A stretch of 64,000 nucleotides of DNA, from the NCBI RefSeq assembly GCF_000003855.2, contig NW_003101681.1, forward strand, positions 1,929,893 to 1,993,892. Reading direction: 5' to 3'. The position numbers and the translations under genes were made by a program. Below are positions 35,860 to 45,345 of the stretch, in pieces (the stretch's first letter is position 1; every line of letters begins with the position of its first letter). The DNA is from Blastomyces gilchristii SLH14081 (lineage: Eukaryota; Ascomycota; Eurotiomycetes; Onygenales; Ajellomycetaceae). The notes beneath the pieces were generated by a model. It was not told the DNA's origin. It was given only the letters and a program-made list of their open reading frames with translations, and made no database searches.

Positions 35860-36877
35860 CTATGATTCACTTCAGAATCTTGTAAGAAGAGTATATTTAT
35901 AATATTATCTTATCAGAAGACATCTAGATATTCATGATATTATTAAAAGAGTTTTGTATAAGAATCTGTTATTGTAATATAGAATAACTTTTCTAAAGCC
36001 TTTTTAATATCAGTCAGACTGATAAAATAGATTGATATATAATTCTACTATTAATGAACTTATTAGTGACTCTGTCAGTGATTTTAATAATAACTTCTTT
36101 TTCAGAGTATTTTATATGTGTTAACAGAGATCTGTGTCAGATTCATGATCTTATAAATATCATCTTCATAAACTCTATTATTGTTAGAGAATATCAAGCT
36201 TCTGTTTCAAGTATTTAATAAGATATCTTATTCAGATAGTCAGACAAGTTCTAATATAAGATTATAATTAAGATTATCAACTTCATATATATAGATATCT
36301 TTATATTGATATTCTCTCACATCTATGATCAGCTTTATCATGTAACAGATACAAATGTTCTTTGAATCATCAAATTCTATAAGAAGTCAGAGTTTTAATA
36401 GAGAAATACACTGAAGATTATAATATCTTACAACTGAAGATTTTATTATTGCATAGTGATATAGACTGCTGTCTATCATGACTTTTATATTATATATATT
36501 ATCAATCATAGTAGATATAAGAATCACATTTATTATCATCTTCTCTTCAAATCATTTTCATTCAATCTCTTCAAGCTTCTGTTTATAAATTTGAATAGAA
36601 GTTAATCTTTTCTCTGTTTCACTAAGATATTCTTATAGTTATCTTCTGAATCTTTCTTCACTGTAATGTGATTAGTGCAGACAGACACTGATCTTTCTCT
36701 CAAGTGTGAAGATATATAGATTAATTGATAGTTGAAAGCAATGTGTTCTGATCAGTTACAGTTAATATACACTTCATATTGATATTAATCAGTGACTTCT
36801 TCAGAAGTGATCTCAGAAACTCAGAAGTCTGTTTGAACAGTGAAAACTCTTGCTTATATATAGATATTTGAATCTAT

Positions 36878-37108
36878 TCAGTTCATGATATCTGTATCAT
36901 TGCTGTTACTTCTCTTCAGTATAGATATATAAGTGACTGAGATATAATATCTTCTACTACTGTTCTGTATACTCTTGAGCTTGATAAGACAGTCATTTAA
37001 TGTCTGAAGCTGTGTGCAGAAGTCTTTATAAGTCTGGTCTTTATCTACACTTATAAGAGTCTGTAAGAGTTTGAAAGTTAATGTCTTCTTAAGCATGCTA
37101 ATCTTCAT
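36878..37108 (-). pseudogene. Gypsy-3 gag remnant
   Basis: A 76-codon open stretch in the gag of gypsy-3, the counterpart of the 75-codon stretch at 16,434 in gypsy-1. The two share about 85-90% of residues by eye, including VDKDQTY and DFCTQLQTLNDCLIKLKS. It is a fragment of a longer broken frame. Confidence 0.6.
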
Positions 37109-38002
37109 TCAATTCTCTCAAGATTGATCATCTACTTCTAGAATCTTAATATTGAAGTCAGAGATAAATGTTATAAGAGAAGTGTTTCTCTATTAAGCAC
37201 TCTATAATCAATCTAATACTTTCTATTATATAACAGTGTCTCAGAACAGAATATCAAGATATTTCATAATATTATCAGACATTCTCAACACTGATTCATA
37301 TACTTTCATTCATGAATGAAACTTCTGTTTCACATGATTCTTTAATTATTCATTGATATATCAATTTTAATTGATTAATGAACTGATAAAAACTTCATCT
37401 ATACTCAGTTTTACAAGCATTTTCATTCTTCATAATAAGTAGAGAGTGAGATCAGAAGTATTGAAATATATAGAAGTATTTAAGCATTCTTTCAGCACTT
37501 TTGTATTTAATTCTATAAATGTTAAAATTATATAAGTTAATCATTGAATCTCTTTATATTGAAGTTATTAAGTTACATGTATATCAGCTATTTATTATTA
37601 TTATAATTTTAACATTACTCAGAGTCACTGTGATATCATATCTATACTTGTGTTTAAGAGTTTCATATTATTATTAGATATGATTATATTAATCATCAGA
37701 TATATAATATCTATGAAAGTGTAATTATATTCTTATATATCTGAGTGTCAGAACTCTTAGATCTTTTACTAATATTCTCTTATAAGATCTTATTCTCTTC
37801 ATAAGATCTTATTACAGAGTCAGAGTGACTGATGAGTAAGCTTCTATCTGAGAACTCAGTGTTCACTTAACTGTTTGACTGTTTCTCTATTTCTTATATA
37901 TTATTACATGTTCAGATATCTCTTGATGAGTAATCATTTCTAATGAGAAGATAATACATGAATAATTATTCTCTAATAAGAAGATGATGAATATTTTTAT
38001 AG

Positions 38003-38311
38003 TGTAAGAAGTCTATACTGAATAGATTGATATTATATTAATAGATCTTATTTAACAAAGATAAAAATGTTAGAGAAGGAAAGAAAGAGAAAGTGTGAGA
38101 ATCAGTAATCAAGATGAATATTTATACATGTATGTGGTGATGTACATGATGAAGCTTTGAGGCGGAAGAATATACACGCGTTCATAGCAGCTGAGGATCA
38201 GTGATCAAGAATGGCTGAGAATCAGAGCATATGTGTTCAAGAATGAAGTGATTGAAATCTGTGAAGTGTAATGAAATAGTCTATATGATTGATCGGGCGC
38301 AGCCCGTCACA
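38003..38311 (-). repeat. Gypsy-3 5' LTR
   Basis: 309 bases, ending GGGCGCAGCCCGTCACA on the plus strand. This end keeps its CG and CC dinucleotides, while the start (TGTAAGAAGTCTATACTGAA) has lost them. It matches the partner LTR across the full length. Confidence 0.85.
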
Positions 38312-39296
38312 GATGTATAAGATCTTTTCTTTCTTCAGTTGCTTAGCACAGTATAGATATATAATAATATCAGTCAGAGACTGCACTGAAGCCTTCTCAC
38401 AGAGAGAAGATAAAGAAACTGCAGAATTCTACAGACTCAACTCAGCAGTATTCTGAGCTCAGATGTATCATAAGAGAGAAACTATGAATTAAGCTTCTCA
38501 GAGTCACTGTTTCTGAAATCAAGCTCTCTCTGAGATTCTCTCTGAATAATCACACAGAGTCATATTTCACTGTGTTAACTGAAGAAAGAGACAGTGTTAC
38601 AACAGTGATAAAAGAGGTAGAGAAAGAACTGAATATGAATAAACTGATCAGCAGAAGAGATGATATCTTACTACAAGGTATAATAACTACTATCACAGCT
38701 GTAAGAGAAGCAGAAGAAGAAGAAGAAGATATGACAATGAGAGTGATACTCTTGCAGTCTATCAATGCTACTGTCTTTATCTCTAATCAGACTTTCTTAA
38801 CAGTTACAGAGACTGCAGCTGCATTACAAAGACATTTATTACTTACTAAAAAATATCAGAATAAGTTTCTTATTATCTTATAGAGATAATGCTCTCATAC
38901 ACTCACTATTAAAGATAAAGAGAGAGGAAAAATTGTATTACAGAGAGAAGAAATCTTTTCAAAAAATCCTGTCACTACTGTTAACTTTGTCTCTAAAATA
39001 CATCACTTTTGCAGAGAATTTCATACACAGAATGAAATATGATAAAAGAACTGTAAGTTACTTATTAACTATATTTTTCACATTTCAATTTAATATATAA
39101 GAAACTCACTTATTATGTGTTTGATTTGAACAGAGATGAGAAAAGAAAGATTTATACAGTCAGTAGAAAAACTTATCTATTTCTTTATACTGCAGTATAT
39201 ATGTAATTAATCAGTTGATAACTGTTACTATATAACAAAAATAACTTCTAATCTGATAATCTTAAAAGCATCAGAACTATACTTTTAAAGAGAAGA
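38312..39296. other. AT-rich stretch of unknown origin
   Basis: Between gypsy-3 and the second 540-base repeat. It contains a plus-strand open frame of 103 codons (38,572-38,883), with a charged start and a long Glu run, and no recognised domain. A pyrimidine/purine-biased composition lies on both strands. It could be the displaced start of gypsy-2 gag or another element. I make no functional call. Confidence 0.3.
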
Positions 39297-39838
39297 ATAT
39301 TATCACACTCTTAACTGTATTAAGATCTTATTACAGTTTTATATAACTTATTACTTTTTTATGAATAATTTCATTCATCTTACAGATTATTTAAACTGAT
39401 TTTCAACTACTCTATAACATTATTCAGATATATTATAGAAAGATCTGATTGATAAATATGAAAATCTCACTTCTATACAAGATCAGCAGATTACTCTTTC
39501 TTAATAGTAAGATACTGCTGAGATATCACTTCAGCTATTCTCACTTATAAAATGAAAGAAGAGTATTCACTTATTATTTATATAGAATAGCTAGATGCTG
39601 GCTTCTCATTAAAGAAATCAGTGATTCATTTTTCTTCTACTGAAATATATACAAGAGTTACTGTATTTCTTATACAATCTTCTTAATATACTAAGTACTG
39701 TATCTGTGATATTCTCATGATAACTCTGTAGCCTATAAGCTTACTATTTAAGCAAGATAGTCAAGCTCACTTATACAGTTTCTCAAACAACTATCTCTAT
39801 GTGACACTGCTAACTAGTCACTACTTCAGCTCTGTCAT
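39297..39838 (+). repeat. ~540-bp repeat, possible LTR (copy 2)
   Basis: The second copy of the segment at 14,628-15,172. The two align through AGATCAGCAGATTACTCTTT, GTAAGATACT, ATATCACTTCAGCTATTCT, TCTGTGATATTCTCAT and TCAAGCTCACTTATACAG. It truncates the copia fragment on its right, since the integrase frame of that element starts immediately after it. Confidence 0.5.
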
Positions 39839-41926
39839 GTTATAAATTCTTTATTATATAGTTATCTCTATATCTGTTATAAAATTCATCAGCTTTGCTA
39901 TTGATTTCTCTTTTAATATCATTAAAATTATTCATTAGTAGTGTATAGTATTGTCAGTAATTCTCAATCACTAGCTTATACTCTCTCTAGAGAATATGTT
40001 TTTTCTATTAAAGAGTGTTTTACCTTCTTCTATCAGATCAATGAAGAATCTCATCACTGACTTAATAACTCTTATTATAGATTGAAAGATTAAATGTATT
40101 ATCTTGACTTACAGACAGATCTTGTAAAACAGTAGAGTCTATTATTTAAGAATTCTCATTTCTAGATATGAGTCTGTCATTATTTTAATGATATCAGTCA
40201 GATTGAGATGTCTGAGTTTCTGATATCATTTCATCATTATATATTTTATAATCTTTATATCATTTCTCTCTGATAATGCTAATAATGCATTATTATTCAT
40301 TATTCATATAAAGTTTACAGATGTGAGACTACTATCAGATGCAGAAAAATAAATCAGATCTCTGTATATAACTGACTTCTTCAACTCATAGATATCTCTA
40401 TCATTTAATCTCATAGTAAAAGAGAACATTCTATCAGAAGATATAAGTAATATAACATGATTTTTTTCATATATTAATTACTTAAAGATGTAGTCTTATT
40501 GTACAAGCTTGTCTAAACTGATAAGATTAACTTTCAAATTCAGAGCATAGTAGATATTATTTAATATTATATTTATTTCTTTAACTGATATACTTATGTC
40601 TCTAATTATTATGACAGAGACTTTGATTTCATTCATTATTATTAATGATAACTTAATATTCTTCTTTTTTCTTATAATAAAATCTCTATAAGATGTGATA
40701 TAAGCATCTGATTCAGAGTTCAATATTCAAGTATTCTTTGTTAAGTTATTACTTAAATAAATTTCATCTCTTAAATAGAACATTTGTTTTATAACACTGT
40801 GAATAAAATCAGTTTCAGTATTAATATCATTCTTATCTCTATCTTTTCTGAGAGTATGAGAATTAATAGAATGTTTCTCAGAGTATTTCTTTCACTAATT
40901 ATTCTGAATATAATCAACTCTGTCACAGTGATAGTAGATTCTTATTATACTTTCTCTATATTCTGATTTGAAGTCTGTACTCTTATTATTGCTTTTTTCA
41001 TTATCTGAGTTTCTTATATTATCAGCTGTATTTATTATTACATTCTTCAGAACTTCTCTCATTGTAGAGAGATATAGTAGAATATCTTGATAAAGATCTA
41101 TAAAGTCAGCTTTAAGAGATTAACTATTATTCTTATCAATCTGATTCATCTGATTTCTAATGAATGATACTCATATCTCACTCACTTCAGTGAGTAGACA
41201 GTTAAAAAACATGTAGTTCTCAGTCTTAAACTCTAGATGTATATATTCAGTCTGTATAGTAATTAAACATTTAATAATAATTTAATCAGAGTTCTTAGTC
41301 TTAGTAAACAGAGTTATAATTTCTCTATATAATCTTATTCTTCTAATAACAGATCTTTCAGTGAAATTCTTCTCTATAATCTTTTACAGAGTGTAGATGA
41401 ATAGCTCAGATTTTTTTAATACTGTAAAATGAGATTTCATCTGTAAAGCAATTGTGAATTATATATAATTATACAGTTATATGTTACATTCTTCTTAAAA
41501 TTGTTATATATTATTACTCACATTCTTCATAGAACTGATTTACTTCTTATTAATGATATTAACTGTGTGAAATTACTTTATAGTCAGTAAGATCTCTTTC
41601 TTCTATAATAAATAGTTCTCAGAGTCTGTAAGAGTAACTTATTTTCTAATATACTTAATTTAATCTTGAAATTCTCTCAAAAGCTTTATCAGAGCAGATA
41701 TTCTTTCTTATTTCTATAGAAATTATATCAGATCTGTATTAACAGTGTTATCAGTATCAGTCAGAGTCTCACTCACTCTGCTAGTTTTTATCTGTTTAAT
41801 TTTCTATTGAAGTTTCATTATTTCTAACTTTATATAAGTTATCTCACTTACAGAGAGTGAATTATATAAATTATTCTTATAATCTGATATTCTAATAATG
41901 TTTTAAATAAGCAGATTATTGGTGAT

Positions 41927-42024
41927 TACTACACCTACTCTAGTCACGTGTCACTTCAATCTATTCATTTAGTGTAACTCGCGTAGATAGATTACACACA
42001 ATATAATAATATTATTCTTCAAGA
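41927..42024 (+). repeat. Solo copia LTR with 5-bp duplication
   Basis: A 98-base copy of the copia-A/B LTR in the opposite orientation to its host element, flanked by CAGAT at 41,922-41,926 and 42,025-42,029. It contains TAGTCACGTGTCAC, the CACGTG core shared by all copies of this LTR. A five-base duplication with no internal region indicates LTR-LTR recombination after insertion. Confidence 0.8.
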
Positions 42025-42274
42025 CAGATCTGTAAAATTATTCTTATAGTTACTTATTATAGATATTATTAAGTTAACTATTATTTTCTGTTATACTTTC
42101 AGTACTTTCAGATTTTATTTTCTACACACTGACATGTATTTCTTTGTTAAGTCTGATATTCTACTAAATCTTAAATTAATTATAGATTTAAAGAGACATC
42201 TAGATATGTTTAATAATATATAAAAATGTGATTAATACATTATTAGTGATTATTTATAGAAGAACTTTATAATC

Positions 42275-42375
42275 TATTGAAGAATAATGTTATTATATAT
42301 GTGTAATCTATCTAAGATGAAACTATATATAAGCTGAGTAACATGTGATTAGAGTAGATGTAGTAATCATTAACA
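42275..42375 (-). repeat. Copia-A 5' LTR (mutated)
   Basis: About 101 bases aligned to the other copia LTRs: TATTGAAGAATAATG at the left and AGTAATCATTAACA at the right. The CACGTG core has become ACATGTGA. A second partial end (GTAGATATAGTAATCATCAACA) follows directly, echoing the arrangement seen beside copia-B. Confidence 0.65.
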
Positions 42376-42428
42376 GTAGATATAGTAATCATCAACATTT
42401 TCTGCTTTCTGAGGTGAAAATATGTATA

Positions 42429-43984
42429 CAGAAAACTTGACCTTACTAAGTGCATCAGTTAACCTTGTTACATAATTATAACCCCGACCTTGCATAATAG
42501 AGTAATAATCAGTTAGTAATTGACTTTCAATCTTTTAATTCACTTATTTATTCATTCATTCAACTTATCAATCAATCAAAGCATGTATAACTAATTCATA
42601 ATCAATTAAATAAATAGATAAATTCATATAGAATATAAAGAGATGTTTTACAGAATTAAATATATTAAGATAAAAATATTTAATAATTGATTTTAAATTG
42701 ATTTTAAATTGATTTTGAATTAATTCTGAATTAATTATTAATTAATTATAGTAATAAAAATAAATTCAATCTGTATATTTAAGTAATTAACAATTAATTG
42801 AAAATCAGTTGATAATCAATTCAGTGTAAATTATATAAATACTTACTTTATTATTAAATTCAAGAATAATTTCAGTATTAAATTAATTTTGAATTGATTT
42901 TGAATTGATTTTGAATTAATTGTTAATTAATTATAGTAACAAGCATTAAATACTTGCTTATACTTACTTTGCTGCTTACGCAGCTCTCTCTATCACTTTC
43001 ACTCTACTTCTTCTATTACTTCTATTATCTCTTTCATCTCTTTCTCTCTCTATCACCTCTTTCACTCTAATCTCTCTATCACTTTTTTCACTTCTTTTCT
43101 CTTCTATTATCTCTTTCACTTCTTCTTCTCTCTTCATCTCTACTCTCTCTATCATTATCATTATCTCTACTGCTCTGTAGTTCTCTCTACTCTTTTTATT
43201 ATTATCACTGTCTCTACTGCTTCTACTGCTCTGCAGCTCTCTCTATCACTTTCACTCTCTATCTCTATCTCTCTATCTTTCTCTTATCACTCTGATCATC
43301 TCTATTACTCTAATCACTCTCTTTCACTCTGTATCATCTTCATCATTATTATCAGATTAATCAGAGCTGTATAGACTGCAGAGTTACTCTTCAATCTCAT
43401 CTGAATTCAAAGAAATATATATAACATCACATAAGATTATGTTACAGAGAATTTGACACAATAAACATAGAGAAGATTATAAGAAATGTAAGTACTGTAA
43501 AGAATGTATAAAAGAAGCAGAATAAAAAAAAGAATAAAGATTAATATCAGAGCTATATAGACTGCAGAGCTGACTGTTCAATCTTATTAAATAAATTTAA
43601 TAAAGTGCATGTGATATTATATGAGATCACATTACAGAGCATTTTACTCGGAAAAGTTAATTTTTCTATAATATATAGAGAGATAAAAATAAATTCAATC
43701 TATATATTTAAATAATTAACAATTGATTGAAAATCAATTAATAATCAATTCAGTGTAAATTATATAAATACTTACTTTACTATTAAATTCAAGAATAATT
43801 TTAGTATTAAATTGATTTTAAATTGATTTTGAATTGATTGTAGAATTGATGGTAAATAATTAAGTGGTTTCAAATTACAAGAAAAGATGTATTGAGCGAG
43901 GTCAGATAGTGGCACGGGCCACATTTGCGAGGTCAGCTTACATAACGAGGTCAAGTGACATACTTAGCAAGGTCAAGTTTTCTG
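42429..43984. mobile_element. Inverted-repeat element with subterminal motifs
   Basis: 1,556 bases with inverted ends: CAGAAAACTTGACCTTACTA at the left and, reverse-complemented, CAGAAAACTTGACCTTGCTA at the right, similar over about 45 bases. The termini contain a series of TGACCTYG motifs spaced about 20 bases apart, typical of transposase-binding subterminal repeats. Internally there is a pyrimidine microsatellite (42,985-43,330) and two direct repeats of about 170 bases (42,756 and 43,684). No transposase frame is seen, so it is non-autonomous. CTTTCTGAG follows the right end at 43,985 and also occurs 15 bases before the left end, so the target duplication is unclear. The superfamily (hAT, Mutator or other) cannot be assigned. 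Confidence 0.65.
42985..43330. repeat. TCTATCACT/CTCTTTC microsatellite
   Basis: Degenerate tandem pyrimidine repeats such as TCTCTTTCACTC and CTATCACT on the plus strand. They produce long but meaningless open frames on both strands. Confidence 0.8.
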
Positions 43985-44000
43985 CTTTCTGAGTGAACAC

Positions 44001-44104
44001 TCTTGAAGAATAACATTATTATGTTGTAATCTAACTACGCGAGTTACACTAAATGAATAGGTTGGGGTGGCACGTGACTAGAGTAGATGTAGTAATTACT
44101 AACA
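44001..44104 (-). repeat. Copia-B 3' LTR
   Basis: 104 bases, TCTTGAAGAATAAC...ACTAACA on the plus strand, equal in length to the copy at 54,367. It keeps GGGGTGGCACGTGACTAG with a CACGTG core and the CTACGCGAGTTACAC segment. Confidence 0.85.
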
Positions 44105-45345
44105 CTCTCTCTTACTACATCATGATCTATAATAAGCTGTCACTCAGAGCCTCTCTCATTCTCAAATCCTTTAAAAATGCAATAATAATTAATTACATGA
44201 ATCAGACTCTGATTTTCTCATTAGAAAAGACATCTGTACAGCAATAACTGTAAAAATCAAGAAATATATGTAAAATTCATTGATCTGCTGTATCATTATT
44301 ATCATTCAATTATTTCTTCTTCTCAATTTTCTGAATGTCAATTCTCTTGACAAATTCTTCAAATGCAGGCTTTATCAGTGACTTGATAAGTCTGTCAGCT
44401 ATATTCACTGTAGAATTAACATATTTCATCATAATTTCCTCTTTTTCAATTAAATTATGAAGAATATGATATCTAATCTTAATGTGATATGATTTTCATG
44501 TTAAGAATTCTTTCTTTGCTAGATTAATTGCTCTCTTATTATCAACTCATAGATGTGAGCATATTTTTGCTTTTTCATTATTCATCAACTCAGTATCATA
44601 TAATATATTATTCAATCAGATTATCTCATAAGCTGTCTTACTAGCTGCAATATATTCAGCTTCTGTGATTGATTTAGTAATAGATGTCTGTCTCTGCAAC
44701 TGCTATGAGATCAGTAACTTATTAATCAATATAATATAGTCAGTAGTTAATTTGTATTGAAGATTCACTCTCACTCAGTCTGAATTATAGTATATCACAG
44801 AACTCAGATTCTTATCACTGATCTTCTTTCTGTATAATATGTCATGGTTTTTCATCTTCTTAACATAACATAGAACATGCTTCAACACTGCTCAACATGC
44901 TTTATATGAATATGAGTTAAAATATAAGAGATAGTTAACTATGAATACCAGATCTGATCAGCTGCTTGAGATTATTATTATTATTATTATTCTTCAATTA
45001 TAGATGTATGCAGTCAGAGACTATGACATCTACCTGAGAACTTTTAGTTCTCAGGGTTTTTCCTATATCTGTAAAGTTAACTATTATACATTCATCAATT
45101 TCAGATATGCAAAATCAGAAAATTCCAGCCCAGAATACAAAAACCATTTACAAATTGCAGTGTTTTAACATCTTCTGATACTTTGAAACCATTTGACAAT
45201 ATCATGACAAAGGAAAAGAGAACACAGTCTTAAAGATAGACACATTAAATAGATAGATAGAAAGGAATTGAAAGGAAAAGATAAAGTAAAGAAAGACTGT
45301 AACAAAACAAATTATTAAAAGATAGTATATAGCTGTTTTAACAGA

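Larger units (their letters stand above)
32221..38311 (-). mobile_element. Gypsy-3 retrotransposon (same family as gypsy-1)
   Basis: A complete but decayed gypsy element on the minus strand. LTRs: 38,003-38,311 (5') and 32,221-32,529 (3'), both 309 bases with TGTGA...TTACA-type ends. The gag remnant is at 37,108-36,878 and the reverse transcriptase keeps YLDD at 34,977-34,966, unlike gypsy-1. Integrase and the chromodomain-side region follow to 32,530. A 376-bp SINE is inserted at 35,484-35,859 and accounts for the extra length over gypsy-1. The five-base flanks (TAAAA and GATGT) do not match, so either the target duplication has decayed or the borders are rearranged. Confidence 0.9.
39839..42375 (-). 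mobile_element. Copia-A fragment (gag to integrase)
   Basis: A Ty1/copia element on the minus strand that has lost its RT half. From the right: an LTR of about 101 bases (42,275-42,375), gag with a zinc-knuckle remnant near 40,950-40,890 (IYYHCDRVDYIQNN), protease and pre-integrase at 40,723-40,496 (SAYITSYRDF-like start, then NNIYYALNLKVNLISLDKLVQ), and an integrase remnant down to about 39,840. It is the same family as copia-B, which shows the equivalent protease stretch at 52,797-52,600. A reverse-oriented solo LTR lies inside at 41,927-42,024. Confidence 0.75.

Noticed and set aside
32221..38311. Short similarity AGTATAGATATATA on both sides of gypsy-3 as target duplication
   Set aside because: The right copy is about 40 bases away from the LTR end and the motif is common in AT-rich DNA.
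38572..38883. 103-codon open frame on the plus strand
   Set aside because: No domain, located in fully AT-mutated repeat DNA, with an opposite-strand frame of similar length; reported only as part of an unexplained stretch.
42976..43161. Charged Glu/Arg-rich open frame on the minus strand
   Set aside because: It is the translation of a degenerate pyrimidine microsatellite.
42756..43860. CRISPR-like direct repeats
   Set aside because: Two long direct repeats of about 170 bases with AT-rich short motifs inside; no regular short repeat-spacer pattern, and the genome is eukaryotic.
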